The notes beneath the pieces are model-generated. The model saw only the letters and a program-made list of their open reading frames with translations, did not search any database and was not told the DNA's origin. Below, one piece after another: positions 36,823 to 46,448 of a stretch of DNA of 51,210 nucleotides (position 1 is the stretch's first letter; every line of letters begins with the position of its first letter). This DNA comes from an uncultured Opitutia bacterium (GTDB lineage: Bacteria; Verrucomicrobiota; Verrucomicrobiia; Opitutales; Opitutaceae): assembly GCA_903839035.1 (NCBI GenBank), contig CAIMAQ010000011.1, forward strand, positions 1 to 51,210, written 5' to 3'. Made by a program: the position numbers and the translations under genes.

Positions 36823-39762
36823 ATGCCCGCGCCCACTTCTGCTGATTTTGCCCGTCTCGCCGATCTGCTCCAAGGCGAGCTTTCCACCGGGCGGGCGTTG
36901 CGGCTGCTTTATGCGACGGATGCCTCGGAGTACCAGGAATTGCCCGCGGCGGTCGCGCTGCCGCGGAGCGAGGCGGATGTGAAGGCGCTGCTGGCCTTCG
37001 CGCGCGAGCACCAGATCGGACTGATTCCCCGGGCCGCCGGCACCTCGCTCGCCGGCCAGGTCGTGGGCAACGGCATCGTCGTGGACCTCGGTCGCCACCT
37101 GAACCGCATCCTCACGATCGACGCGGCGTGCCGCCGCGTGCGCGTGCAGCCGGGCGTGGTGCGCAACGAGCTGAACCTCGCCCTCCAGCCCCACGGCCTG
37201 CTCTATGGCCCCGAGACGTCCACCGCCAACCGCGCGATGATGGGCGGCATGGTCGGCAACAATTCCTGCGGCTCCAACTCCCTCGTCTATGGGTCCACGC
37301 GCGACCACCTGGTCTCGGCCCGCGGTTTTCTGAGCGACGGCTCGGAGGTCACGTTTGGGCCGCTGACGGCCCCTGAGTTCGACGCGAAATGCGCCGGTGC
37401 CGACTCGCTGGAAACGCGCATTTACCGCACGGTGCGCGATCTCCTCGGCCACGCGGCCAACCGCGCGCTCATCCGCGAGCATTTTCCCAAGGCCACGGTC
37501 ACGCGGCGCAACACCGGCTACGCGCTTGACCAGCTGATGGATTGCGCGGTCTTCGATCCGGCGTCGGCCCAGCCCTTCAACCTCTGCCGGCTGCTCGCCG
37601 GCTCGGAAGGCACGCTGTTCCTCGGGGTGGAGTTTGAGTTTAATTGCGAGCCGCTCCCGCCCCCCGGTGCGCTGATGTGCGTGCATTTCGGCTCGGTGGG
37701 GGAGGCGCTGCAGGGTGTGCTCATCGCGCTGCACCAGAAGCCGAGCGGCGTGGAGCTGATCGACCGCCACATCCTCGAATGCACGCGCACCAACCTCGAG
37801 CAGGCGAAGAACCGCTTTTTTGTGCAGGGCGACCCCGGCGCGATCCTGGTGGTTGAAATCCGCCGCGAACAGCGGGCGGAACTCGAGGCGGGGATGCGCG
37901 CGCTGGAGGCGGAGTTGCGCGGGGCCGGGCTGGGCTACGCGTTTCCCATCCTGTGGGGCGACGAGGGCAACCGGGTCTGGGACCTCCGCCGCGCGGGTCA
38001 GGGCCTGATGAGCAATGTCGTCGGCGACGCGAAGCCGCGCGAAGTGGTCGAGGATACCGCCGTGGCGGTCGAGGACCTGCCGGCCTACATCGGCGAGTTC
38101 GACGCGCTCATGCGGGAGAAATACGGCATCGCCTGCGTGTATTACGCCCATGCCGGGGCGGGCGAGCTGCACACGCGTCCGCTGTTCAACCTCAAGACGG
38201 CGGAGGGGCTGAAAATGTTTCGCGGCATCGCGACGGACGTCGCGGCGCTGGTGAAAAAATATCGCGGCTCGCTGAGCGGCGAGCACGGCGACGGCCGGCT
38301 GCGCGGCGAGTTCATCCGCTTCATGGTCGGCGACGAGTGCTACGCGATGATGCGGCGCGTGAAGGACACCTTTGATCCGTTGGGCCTGCTGAATCCCGGC
38401 AAGATCATCGACACGCCGCCGATGGACACCTCACTGCGGCACGGACCGGGCCATGCGACGCCGGATTACCCGACGATCTTCAACTTCAGCGCCACCCAGG
38501 GCATCCTGCGGGCGGCCGAGAAGTGCAACGGCTCCGGCGACTGCCGGAAAACCGCGCTCATGGGCGGGACGATGTGCCCCAGCTACATGGCCACGCGCAA
38601 CGAGCAGGACACGACCCGCGCCCGCGCGAACATGCTGCGGCACATGCTCACGCACCCGCACGACGCCGCCCGGCCGTTCGACAGCGAGGAGATCGCCAGC
38701 GTGATGTCGCTCTGCCTCTCCTGCAAAGGGTGCAAGTCCGAGTGCCCGTCCAACGTGGACATCGCGCGGCTCAAGGCCGAGTGGCAGCAGCATTACCACG
38801 ACGCGCACGGCGTGCCGCTGCGCTCGCGGCTGGTGGGCAGCTTTTCTCAAGCCATGGCCTTGGCGTCGATTGTGCCGGGCGTGTTTAATTGGGCGGTGAC
38901 GAACCAGGTGACGAGCCGGCTGATCAAGAAATTCGCCAAGTTCTCGCCCTTGCGCAGCATCCCCAAGCTGCAAGCCACGACGCTGCGACGCTGGCATGCG
39001 CGGCATGCCAACCAAGGCGGTCCGTGGACGAACGGCCGCGTGTTTCTCTTCTGCGACGAGTTCACCAACTACAACGACAGCGACGTCGGCATCAAGGCGG
39101 TGCAGCTGCTCAACCGGCTGGGCTACGAGGTCATCATCCCGGAGCACGTGGACAGCGGGCGCGCGCAGTTTTCGAAGGGGCTCGTGCGCTGGGCGCAAAA
39201 ACTCGCGATCCGGAATGTTGAGCTGCTCGCGCCGCTGATCACGGCCGAGACGCCGCTGATCGGCATCGAGCCCTCGGCGATCCTGGGTTTTCGCGACGAG
39301 TATCCCGACCTCGTGCCGCCGGCGCTGGTGGAGGCGGCGGGGCGGTTGAAGCAACACGCGCTGCTGTTCGAGGAGTTCATCGCCCGCGAGGCGGATCGCG
39401 GAAAGATCAAACGCGAGTCGTTCACGACGGCGCCGCGCGCGATCAAGCTGCACGGTCACTGCCACCAGAAGGCGCTCTCGTCCCTCTCGCCGGCGGTGAA
39501 GGCGCTCGAACTGCCGCTGAATTACAAGGTGGCGATCATCCCCAGCGGCTGCTGCGGCATGGCGGGTTCCTTTGGCTACGAGGCGGAGCATTTCGCCGTT
39601 TCACAGCAGATCGGTGAGCTCGTGCTGTTCCCTGTCGTCCGGGCGATGCCGGCAGACTCAATCCTCGCCGCCGCCGGCACGAGTTGCCGCCACCAGGTCA
39701 AGGACGCCACCGGCCGCCGCGGCCAGCATCCGGCCGAGATTCTCCACGACGCGCTGGTTTAA
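36823..39762 (+). CDS. FAD-linked oxidase with Fe-S/CCG domains, D-lactate dehydrogenase-like
   Basis: 979 residues, a long single-chain GlcD-GlpC-type fusion. Residues about 20-500 are the FAD-binding PCMH domain (IPRAAGTSLAGQVVGNG; GNNSCGSNSLVYGSTRDHLV) and FAD-linked C-terminal oxidase domain (GEHGDGRLRGEF). Then come a Cys-rich ferredoxin part with CNGSGDCRK and CLSCKGCKSECPSN, and two CCG-type domains (HGHCHQKAL; GCCGMAGSFGYEAEHF). It likely oxidises D-lactate or another 2-hydroxy acid and passes electrons to quinone. The 3' end overlaps the convergent methyltransferase gene by 4 bases. Confidence 0.92.
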   Translation: MPAPTSADFARLADLLQGELSTGRALRLLYATDASEYQELPAAVALPRSEADVKALLAFAREHQIGLIPRAAGTSLAGQVVGNGIVVDLGRHLNRILTIDAACRRVRVQPGVVRNELNLALQPHGLLYGPETSTANRAMMGGMVGNNSCGSNSLVYGSTRDHLVSARGFLSDGSEVTFGPLTAPEFDAKCAGADSLETRIYRTVRDLLGHAANRALIREHFPKATVTRRNTGYALDQLMDCAVFDPASAQPFNLCRLLAGSEGTLFLGVEFEFNCEPLPPPGALMCVHFGSVGEALQGVLIALHQKPSGVELIDRHILECTRTNLEQAKNRFFVQGDPGAILVVEIRREQRAELEAGMRALEAELRGAGLGYAFPILWGDEGNRVWDLRRAGQGLMSNVVGDAKPREVVEDTAVAVEDLPAYIGEFDALMREKYGIACVYYAHAGAGELHTRPLFNLKTAEGLKMFRGIATDVAALVKKYRGSLSGEHGDGRLRGEFIRFMVGDECYAMMRRVKDTFDPLGLLNPGKIIDTPPMDTSLRHGPGHATPDYPTIFNFSATQGILRAAEKCNGSGDCRKTALMGGTMCPSYMATRNEQDTTRARANMLRHMLTHPHDAARPFDSEEIASVMSLCLSCKGCKSECPSNVDIARLKAEWQQHYHDAHGVPLRSRLVGSFSQAMALASIVPGVFNWAVTNQVTSRLIKKFAKFSPLRSIPKLQATTLRRWHARHANQGGPWTNGRVFLFCDEFTNYNDSDVGIKAVQLLNRLGYEVIIPEHVDSGRAQFSKGLVRWAQKLAIRNVELLAPLITAETPLIGIEPSAILGFRDEYPDLVPPALVEAAGRLKQHALLFEEFIAREADRGKIKRESFTTAPRAIKLHGHCHQKALSSLSPAVKALELPLNYKVAIIPSGCCGMAGSFGYEAEHFAVSQQIGELVLFPVVRAMPADSILAAAGTSCRHQVKDATGRRGQHPAEILHDALV

Positions 39763-40316
39763 AACACGCCCGGGATCAGCCGCTTCGTTGAGCGGGCGTA
39801 GGCGTGGTAGGTCTCGCCGAAGGTGTGCTCCAGGGCGATTTCCTCGATGTAGATGCGGTAGGCGAGGGCGAGGGCGATGGGCAGCAGAATCGTGACGATG
39901 GACAGCCAGTTTTGAAACGTCGCGGCGAGGGCCAGGAAGGCGAGCATCATGCCGCTGTAGGACGGATGCCGCATCATGTGGTAGGGGCCGCGGATGATGA
40001 GTTCGTGGTCCTCGGCGATGGCGACGTCGACGGTGAAGAATTTCCCGAGGGAGAGAATCGCCCACCAGCGCAGCACAAGTCCGCCGGCGAACAGCGGGCC
40101 AAGGATCTGGGCGACGGCGCGGGGCAGCGGATAATGGAACGCCGGAAGCAGGTACGCCACGAGGACCCCGCCGATCATCGCCGCGGTGATCGTGACCCAG
40201 AGGATCACGAGGGAGCCGCTGTCGCGGCGCCTCGATTTCTGACCGGAGCGCTTGAGGTAACTCAGGGCCATTTCCGAGACGACGTAGATCAGGCCAAGCT
40301 TGGCGGGAAGATTCAT
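39759..40316 (-). CDS. Isoprenylcysteine carboxyl methyltransferase-family membrane protein
   Basis: 185 residues, four or five membrane spans. The C-terminal HELIIRGPYHMMRHPSYSG and EIALEHTFGETYHAY are the ICMT/PEMT SAM-binding signatures. Bacterial members methylate lipids or small molecules; the substrate is unknown. The gene starts 6 bases after upp ends on the same strand. Confidence 0.88.
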   Translation of the reverse strand: MNLPAKLGLIYVVSEMALSYLKRSGQKSRRRDSGSLVILWVTITAAMIGGVLVAYLLPAFHYPLPRAVAQILGPLFAGGLVLRWWAILSLGKFFTVDVAIAEDHELIIRGPYHMMRHPSYSGMMLAFLALAATFQNWLSIVTILLPIALALAYRIYIEEIALEHTFGETYHAYARSTKRLIPGVF

Positions 40317-40322
40317 GGGGAT

Positions 40323-40940
40323 TCAGGTGCCGTAGAGCCGGTCGCCGAAATCACCGAGGCCGGGCATGATGTATTTTTTTGCGTTCAGGCCGCGGTCGAG
40401 CGCGGCGGTGAAGATTGGGAGCTTGGGGTAATGGCTCTGCACTTCGGCCACGCCCTCGGGCGAGCTCACGATGCTGACGAGCGTGATGTCGGCGCCGCCG
40501 GCGTCACGCACGACGTCAATCGCCTTCACCGCGGAGCCGCCGGTGGCGAGCATCGGGTCCACGAGCACCACGCGGCGGTTGGTGACGACCGGCAGCTTGC
40601 AGTAATAGCTGCGGGCGATGGCGGTCTGGTGGTCGCGCTCGAGGCCGATGTAGCCGACGCTCACGTCGGGAAAAATATCCAGGAACGGCTGCACCATGCC
40701 GAGGCCCGCGCGCAGGATGGGGACGACGACGAGGGGTTCGTGAGCCAGCACGCGGCCCGTCATCGGCTCCAGCGGCGTCTCGATGGCCTTGGGCTCGGTC
40801 GCGAGAGTGCGCGTGGCCTCGACGGCGAGCAGCAGGCTGATCTGGTAGCAGAGCGTGCGAAACGTGGCAGGCTTGGTCGTCTTGTCCCGCAGGTGGGTGA
40901 TGACGTGGGCCGCGAGCGGGTGGTCAAGAACGTGCAGCAT
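40323..40940 (-). CDS. upp: Uracil phosphoribosyltransferase
   Basis: 205 residues, normal length. Converts uracil and PRPP to UMP (pyrimidine salvage). PRPP site VVLVDPMLATGGSAVKAID, uracil site near the C-terminus (YIMPGLGDFGDRLYGT), and the flexible loop ILRAGLGM are all present. It lies upstream of the ICMT-like gene on the same strand. Confidence 0.95.
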   Translation of the reverse strand: MLHVLDHPLAAHVITHLRDKTTKPATFRTLCYQISLLLAVEATRTLATEPKAIETPLEPMTGRVLAHEPLVVVPILRAGLGMVQPFLDIFPDVSVGYIGLERDHQTAIARSYYCKLPVVTNRRVVLVDPMLATGGSAVKAIDVVRDAGGADITLVSIVSSPEGVAEVQSHYPKLPIFTAALDRGLNAKKYIMPGLGDFGDRLYGT

Positions 40941-40987
40941 GGGCGGAGGCTGGGGCGCGGCCGGCTAAAATTCAATCCCGGCCATTT

Positions 40988-41060
40988 TTAACTACGAAGG
41001 GCACGAAGCCCAAGCCCTGAAGGATCCAATCTTGCTGCGCTTCGTGTCCTTCGTGGTTAA
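40988..41060. repeat. Inverted repeat supplying the stop of the acylase gene
   Basis: TTAACTACGAAGGGCACGAAGC (40988-41009 left arm, written here in 22-base extent only by position) is mirrored by 41039-41060, with 20 of 22 positions matching. The loop is 29 bases. The right arm contains the TAA of the penicillin acylase gene (41057-41059), so the element forms the gene's 3' end. Related single arms occur at 28530-28562 and 31324-31346. Confidence 0.75.
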
Positions 41061-43492
41061 TCGCCACGCGTCCACGGCTTAAGCACCAGCGTATGCACTG
41101 CGGGGCCCGGCAGCAGCGGGCCGGGGGTGCCGTGCACCCAGTTGGCGTGGCCGGCGCGATAATACGGTGAGAGCGGGTGGCCGCTCTGGCCGCCGGACAT
41201 CTGAAACAGGCCCTCGGCTTCGCGGCCCGGTGAGACGGCGAGGCGCATGCTGGGACCGAACATCGGCGTCTGGACGCGCGGCATGTTGGTGTCACCGGCC
41301 AGCGGATCCGCCGGCATGTTCAGCCAGCCGCCGAGCCACGCCGGCAGCATGCGGCCGAACGGGTGCATGATGTGCGCGGTGTTGCGGCGGCCCCAGGTGG
41401 CCGACGCGAGGGGAATCCCCGCCTTGTCGAGGTCGGCGATGGTGGCATCGGCGGCGGCGAGCAGGAGCGCATCCCACGAGGAATATTTCGGGTCGAGCAG
41501 GTGCGCGGGCTTTTCCTGCAGCATCGCCCACAGGGCGTCCTCGGTGTGGAACCGGGCTGATTCAAATCCCGGCATCTGCTCCACGCATGAGGCAAAGATG
41601 GGCGTGAGCGCCAGGTCGGTTGCATGCAGGCGGAAGCCCCGCACGAGCCGGTAGCCGGCGGAATCGATGCTGGCGACGGCGCCCCAGTGCTCGGCGACCT
41701 GCCGGAGCTCGGCGCGTTTCGGGCGGCCTGCGACGGCTTCGGGCGTGAGCACGGTGAGCAGCAGTTGCTGCCAGCGCTCGAGGAACAGCGCCCGGTCGTC
41801 GAGCTGGATGCCGAGGAGGTCGTGCGGCGTGGCTTTTTCGAGCGCGGCGAGATCGTCGCGAATCTGGGCGGCGCGCGGCGGCGTGGCGTAGCCGCCGTCG
41901 CCGACCAGCGCGAGCGCGGCCCCGCCCACGACGCGATTGTTGGCGGTCCAGACGCGGCCGTCGGCCGGCCCGAACACGGCCGGCACGTCGTCCGGCGGCA
42001 GCAGACCCGCCCAGCGCCGGTCGCCAAACGACCAGGAGGTGGGCAGGCGGCCGTCGAAACCGACGCGGTGCGGAAGTTTGCCAATGATGGTCCACGCCAC
42101 GGCGCCGGCCGAATCGGCGACGACAAAATTGTGCGCCGGCATGCCGGAACGGTGCGCGATCGCGACGGCCTCGACGGTGGTTTGCGCCGTCTCCAGCCGG
42201 AAGAATTCAAAATTGGTGGCCGCCGGATCGTAGGCGACCCAGTGGAACGCGAGCGGGCGGCCTTTGCCATCCGTGGCGATGATGGGCCCCCAGGCGGTCC
42301 ATGGGTATTCGACCGACACGGGGTCGCCGCCCTTGACGCGGATGACGTCGGTGCGCTTTTCGATTTCCAGCAGGTCCGTCCGGCCGGGAAGCTTGTAGAG
42401 CGAATGATCGATGGCGTTGACGTCGATGGTGACGAGATCGCTGGTGTCGGCGTAGGCATCGGTCAGGCCCCACGCGATATGGCCGTTGCTGCCGATGACG
42501 ACAAACGGCAGCCCGGGCAAAGTGACTCCCGTGATGCGACCGGCGACCGGGCCCTGCCATTCGAGCGAGGCGCGGTACCAGATGTTGGGCACGCCAAGAT
42601 CGAGATGCGGGTCGTTGGCCAGCAGTGCGGCGCCGGTGGCCGTGTGCGCGCCAGAGAGGGCAAAATTGTTGCTGCCGGGCAGCAGGTCGGGCTCGCGGGG
42701 ATTGTCGGTGGCGAAGAACTGCGCCGAGTGCAGCGGCGCGACCCGCGACACCTTGGCCGGGGTGCGCAGGTCAATGATCGAGGCCGGGGGAATCGGCGCG
42801 AGCGGGGCGGTCGTGCCGTCGAGGGCGGCGTCCCCGGGCGTGCTGACCGGCGCGAAAAACGCCACGCCGGCGGTGCCAAGCTGGTCGCGCAGGGTGGCGA
42901 GCGAGAGTTCGTAGGAGCCGTTGGAGTCCTGCAGGTCGAGCGTCATCGCATAGATGATGAGCAGGCTGTCCTCCGGCTTCCACGGCTCGGGCGCGAGGCG
43001 CAGCACGTAGTATTCGAAGGGTTTCTTTTTCAGCGCGCCGAGGCCGGCGTTGACGCCGGCGACATAGCCGGTGAGCAGGTCGCGGTCGGCCGGGGCGAGG
43101 CCGGCGAGGACTTTTTGGGCAAGGGCCCGGAAGCCATGGCGGCGCGAGGCGCGGTCGAGGGGGAGGGCGAGCTTGCCGAAGAGCTCGGAAAGTTCGCCGG
43201 CGCCCCGGCGCCGCAGCAGGTCCATCTGGAAAAACCGGTCCTGGGCGTGGAGGTAACCCAGGGCGCGGGCGACATCGCTGCGGGTGGCGGCCTTGATCAG
43301 GGGCACGCCGAGGGCGTCGCGCGCGACGGTCACGGGCGCACCGAGGCCGGCGAGGGCGGAGGAGCCATCGAGCTGCGGCAGACTGGCGCGCAGCTGGGCA
43401 TAGAACCAGGTGAAGGCCAGGCCCGCGAGCAGCACCAGCACGCTGAGCACGCTGCCGAGGAGGCGAAGGCGTTTGCCGGCGGGGGAGGTCAT
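41057..43492 (-). CDS. Penicillin acylase family protein (Ntn hydrolase)
   Basis: 811 residues. An N-terminal hydrophobic segment (LLGSVLSVLVLLAGLAFTWF) directs export. An alpha-chain region follows; the nucleophile Ser274 is in LPGSNNFALSG, where self-cleavage creates the beta chain. GRITGVTLPGLPFVVIGSN and IAWGLTDAYADTSDL are beta-chain landmarks. The family cleaves amide bonds of beta-lactams or acyl-homoserine lactones; the substrate here is unknown. It overlaps gntK by 4 bases. The C-terminus runs into a dispersed repeat. Confidence 0.92.
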   Translation of the reverse strand: MTSPAGKRLRLLGSVLSVLVLLAGLAFTWFYAQLRASLPQLDGSSALAGLGAPVTVARDALGVPLIKAATRSDVARALGYLHAQDRFFQMDLLRRRGAGELSELFGKLALPLDRASRRHGFRALAQKVLAGLAPADRDLLTGYVAGVNAGLGALKKKPFEYYVLRLAPEPWKPEDSLLIIYAMTLDLQDSNGSYELSLATLRDQLGTAGVAFFAPVSTPGDAALDGTTAPLAPIPPASIIDLRTPAKVSRVAPLHSAQFFATDNPREPDLLPGSNNFALSGAHTATGAALLANDPHLDLGVPNIWYRASLEWQGPVAGRITGVTLPGLPFVVIGSNGHIAWGLTDAYADTSDLVTIDVNAIDHSLYKLPGRTDLLEIEKRTDVIRVKGGDPVSVEYPWTAWGPIIATDGKGRPLAFHWVAYDPAATNFEFFRLETAQTTVEAVAIAHRSGMPAHNFVVADSAGAVAWTIIGKLPHRVGFDGRLPTSWSFGDRRWAGLLPPDDVPAVFGPADGRVWTANNRVVGGAALALVGDGGYATPPRAAQIRDDLAALEKATPHDLLGIQLDDRALFLERWQQLLLTVLTPEAVAGRPKRAELRQVAEHWGAVASIDSAGYRLVRGFRLHATDLALTPIFASCVEQMPGFESARFHTEDALWAMLQEKPAHLLDPKYSSWDALLLAAADATIADLDKAGIPLASATWGRRNTAHIMHPFGRMLPAWLGGWLNMPADPLAGDTNMPRVQTPMFGPSMRLAVSPGREAEGLFQMSGGQSGHPLSPYYRAGHANWVHGTPGPLLPGPAVHTLVLKPWTRGD

Positions 43493-43974
43493 GCGGCGAG
43501 GGCCGAGCGGAGGCCGGCGATGATTTCAGCGGGGGACTGCGCGATATCCACCACGAGGGCGCCGGTCGGCTCCTCGAGCGTGGCCAGCTGGCTGTCGAGC
43601 ATCGCGGGTTTCATGAAGTGGCCCTGCCGGCCGCTGATCCGGGACCAGAGCAGCTCGCGGGTGCCGCGGAGATAAACCAATTTCACGGGCTCGGCGTTGC
43701 GCAGGAGGCCGGCGCGGTATTTTTCCGTGAGGGCCGAGCAGGTGACGACGGCGCTTTCATTTTTTTCCAGCCGCGCATCGATGTAGAGGCGGGTGGCCGC
43801 GAGCCAGGGGGCGCGGTCCGTGTCGTTCAGCGGCGTGCCGGCGCTCATCTTGGCGACATTGGCGGGGGGATGAAACTGGTCGGCGTCGGCAAATTTCCAG
43901 CCGAGCTCCTCCGCCAGCTGGCGGCCGATGGTGGTCTTGCCACTGCCTGCGACACCCATGAGGAGCACGACCAT
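43489..43974 (-). CDS. gntK: Gluconokinase
   Basis: 161 residues, normal length. The P-loop GVAGSGKTT is at residues 7-15. FADADQFHPPANVAKMSAGTPLND and the WLAATRLYIDARL region are typical of the GntK family. Phosphorylates gluconate to 6-phosphogluconate. No gluconate transporter or regulator is seen nearby, so the gene may serve an intracellular source of gluconate. Confidence 0.93.
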   Translation of the reverse strand: MVVLLMGVAGSGKTTIGRQLAEELGWKFADADQFHPPANVAKMSAGTPLNDTDRAPWLAATRLYIDARLEKNESAVVTCSALTEKYRAGLLRNAEPVKLVYLRGTRELLWSRISGRQGHFMKPAMLDSQLATLEEPTGALVVDIAQSPAEIIAGLRSALAA

Positions 43975-43986
43975 GGCAAGCAGGCC

Positions 43987-44439
43987 TCAGGTCATCCAGG
44001 ATTTGCCGGTGACGGGGTCGCGATCCTCGTCGAAGTCGATGTAGTCAAACATCGTGAGGACGGTCTGAAGCTCGAGATGGCTTTCGGCGATGCGCTTGGC
44101 GAGCGTCTCGGCGCCGGCGTCGCGCCAGCCGCGTTTCATCATGAAGCCGTTCCAGATCTCGCACTCCTCGTCGGTGCGGGCGCCGCCGCGTTCGTGGGCC
44201 CAGGCGAGCAGCTGCGCCTCGGTCGCGCTGCCGGCGAGCACGCGGGCCTTGAGCTCGTCGTACGCGACGCGAAGGAAGCTGCAGCAGCGCAGGTCGAAAC
44301 CCTTGCCGAGATTGGGGACATAGTCGGCGACGGGCAGGGTGCCGGCGGCGTGCAGGCGGATTTTGTCGAGCATGCGGCCGAAGTAGACGATGCGGCCGAC
44401 CTTGGCGTAGGGACTGCGGAGTCCGGGAACAGTAGGCAT
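43987..44439 (-). CDS. DUF5069 domain-containing protein (paralogue 2)
   Basis: 150 residues. SPYAKVGRIVYFGRMLDKIRLH near the start and the C-terminal VLTMFDYIDFDEDRD are typical of DUF5069. The family function is unknown. ATG 44439 was chosen over a TTG at 44451. It shares the family fold with the gene at 11296-11769. It lies 12 bases upstream of gntK on the same strand and may belong to the gntK/acylase operon. Confidence 0.8.
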   Translation of the reverse strand: MPTVPGLRSPYAKVGRIVYFGRMLDKIRLHAAGTLPVADYVPNLGKGFDLRCCSFLRVAYDELKARVLAGSATEAQLLAWAHERGGARTDEECEIWNGFMMKRGWRDAGAETLAKRIAESHLELQTVLTMFDYIDFDEDRDPVTGKSWMT

Positions 44440-44484
44440 CCCCGCAGCCAATAGAAAAGTCCGCGGGAGAAAATCCCAAACTGG

Positions 44485-44757
44485 TCAATCCCGCCAGAAA
44501 TACACCGCGGTGCACAGCAGCGCGGAGATCACGGTCGGCCCGATGATCCAGCCGGCATGGAAGTTCAGGTGGTATTTGCCGACCAGCCAGACCACGAGGA
44601 AGCTCTTGATGACGATCAGCACCCAACCGGCCGCGATGGCCTGCTCGATGCGGGGATTGCGGGGGGAGCGCTGCTTGACGCGAAGCTCTTGCACGAAGCT
44701 GCGCTCGTAGTCGGGCGGCGGCCGGCGGGTGATGAGCTGCAGGAGGTTGGCGAACAT
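44485..44757 (-). CDS. Small membrane protein, unknown function
   Basis: 90 residues. An N-terminal basic amphipathic part (LLQLITRRPPPDYERSF) is followed by two membrane spans, roughly AIAAGWVLIVIKSFLVVWLV and HAGWIIGPTVISALLCTAVYF. No family is recognised. It precedes the DUF5069 gene on the same strand and is the first gene after the divergent formate dehydrogenase operon. Confidence 0.65.
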   Translation of the reverse strand: MFANLLQLITRRPPPDYERSFVQELRVKQRSPRNPRIEQAIAAGWVLIVIKSFLVVWLVGKYHLNFHAGWIIGPTVISALLCTAVYFWRD

Positions 44758-44939
44758 GGGGATTCTCTGGTCAGCACCCTAGCCCAATTGCAAAGAATTG
44801 AAAGTGCCGTGTCCCCATCCGTTCGCGTCGGCCCGGCAAAAAGCCGGCGTACGACATGGTCTGTGATTGAATTCGTCGATCCCGCCGCTCAGAACGTGCG
44901 CGGTGGAACCTCTTCTCGCAACCCGGCTGCAATGTTGAC

Positions 44940-46448
44940 ATGAATCACGCCCCGCAACCGATCCAGGCCAACGGCAAGTCCGGCCAGCACCCCTTGCGCC
45001 CGGATGTTGAGTCATTTTACCACCTCGCGCACGGCGGTTTTGAGGGCAAGGCCTGCCAGGGCACGGCCTGCTTCGCCGCCCGCCACCTCAACCCCCCGCG
45101 CTGGGCCGAGGCGATGGAAAACAACCCCCGGGTTTACTGTCTCGGCGAGTGTTTTGCCGCGCCAGCGAAGGGCCAGACGAAGCCGCGTCCGCCCGTAAAG
45201 GTCTGCTCGCGCGAGGGCATTGTCCTCGGCCGCATTGCAAAAGGCGGGGCCCGCACGCTCGCCGCCTATCAATCACAGGGTGGGTACGCCGCGCTGGCCA
45301 AGGCGTTGGCGCAGCCCCCGGAAGCGGTTCTGGCCGCGGTCGACAAATCCAATCTCCGCGGTCGTGGCGGCGCGGGCTTCCCGACCGGCCGCAAGTGGCG
45401 CTCGGTCGCGTCCCAGCCTCCCGGCTTGAAGTATGTCGTCGCCAACGCCGACGAAGGGGACTCTGGGGCGTACATTGACCGCTACCTGATGGAGGACGAC
45501 CCGCACAGCCTGATCGAGGGCATGATCCTCGCGGCCTACGCGGTGGGGGCGACGAAGGGCTACATTTACGTGCGCGCCGAGTATCCGCTCGCCGACACCG
45601 TGCTGCGCACCGCTCTCGCTGACGCCCGGGCGGCGGGCTGGCTCGGGGCGCGCGTGGGGGGCACGGCTTTCAGCTTCGAGCTCGAGGTCTATTCCGGCCA
45701 CGGCAGCTACGTGTGTGGCGAGGAGACGTCGCTGTTGCGTTCCATCGAGGGTAACCGCCCCGAGGTCATGGCGCGTCCGCCGTACCCGACCGAGCGCGGC
45801 CTGTTTGGCCGGCCGACGCTGCTCAACAACGTCGAGACGCTCGTCAACATCCCCTGGATCGTCTCGCACGGCGCCGAGGCTTATGCGGCGTTCGGTTTCT
45901 CCAAGAGCCGCGGCACGAAGGTGCTTTCGCTCAACTCCCTGTTCAACCGGCCCGGCCTCTACGAGGTCGAGTTTGGCGTCACGGTGCGGCACATCGTCGA
46001 GGAACTCGGCGGCGGCCTGCGCAAGGGCGGCCAATTGAAGGGTGTGATCATCGGCGGCCCGATCATCGGCATGATCCCGCCGCACCTGCTCGACACGCCC
46101 CTCGGTTTCGAGGAACTCGCCGCCATCGGCGCGGGCGTCGGCCACGGCGGCGTGGTGGCGTTCGATGAGCACACGTCCATTCCCGACCTCGTGGAGCACG
46201 TGTTTTCGTTCGGCGCCTACGAGTCGTGCGGCAAGTGCACGCCCTGCCGCAGCGGCAGCGGGCGCATCGAGGAGATTTTCACCCACGCCCTCGCGGGTGA
46301 TGCCACCAAGGCCGACCTGCAGGAGTGCCGCGACCTCGTCACGGCGCTCAAGCTCGCCAGCCTGTGCGGCCACGGCACGGGCCTGGCCCGCTTCGCCGAG
46401 TCCATCCTGCGCTATTACCCCACGGAGATTGAGCCATGCTTCAAGTAA
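44940..46448 (+). CDS. fdsB: NAD-linked formate dehydrogenase beta subunit (NuoF-like with NuoE-like N-terminus)
   Basis: 502 residues. The N-terminal thioredoxin-like [2Fe-2S] domain has CQGTAC and CLGEC, a C-x4-C / C-x3-C set like NuoE or FdsG. The NuoF-type part follows, with NADH-binding RGRGGAGFPTGRKW, FMN-binding ANADEGDSGAYIDRYLM and the 4Fe-4S ligands ESCGKCTPCRSGSGR plus a later Cys. It transfers electrons from the molybdenum subunit to NAD. It overlaps the alpha subunit gene by 13 bases. The start ATG is preceded by TTGAC, which is not an SD. Confidence 0.9.
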   Translation: MNHAPQPIQANGKSGQHPLRPDVESFYHLAHGGFEGKACQGTACFAARHLNPPRWAEAMENNPRVYCLGECFAAPAKGQTKPRPPVKVCSREGIVLGRIAKGGARTLAAYQSQGGYAALAKALAQPPEAVLAAVDKSNLRGRGGAGFPTGRKWRSVASQPPGLKYVVANADEGDSGAYIDRYLMEDDPHSLIEGMILAAYAVGATKGYIYVRAEYPLADTVLRTALADARAAGWLGARVGGTAFSFELEVYSGHGSYVCGEETSLLRSIEGNRPEVMARPPYPTERGLFGRPTLLNNVETLVNIPWIVSHGAEAYAAFGFSKSRGTKVLSLNSLFNRPGLYEVEFGVTVRHIVEELGGGLRKGGQLKGVIIGGPIIGMIPPHLLDTPLGFEELAAIGAGVGHGGVVAFDEHTSIPDLVEHVFSFGAYESCGKCTPCRSGSGRIEEIFTHALAGDATKADLQECRDLVTALKLASLCGHGTGLARFAESILRYYPTEIEPCFK

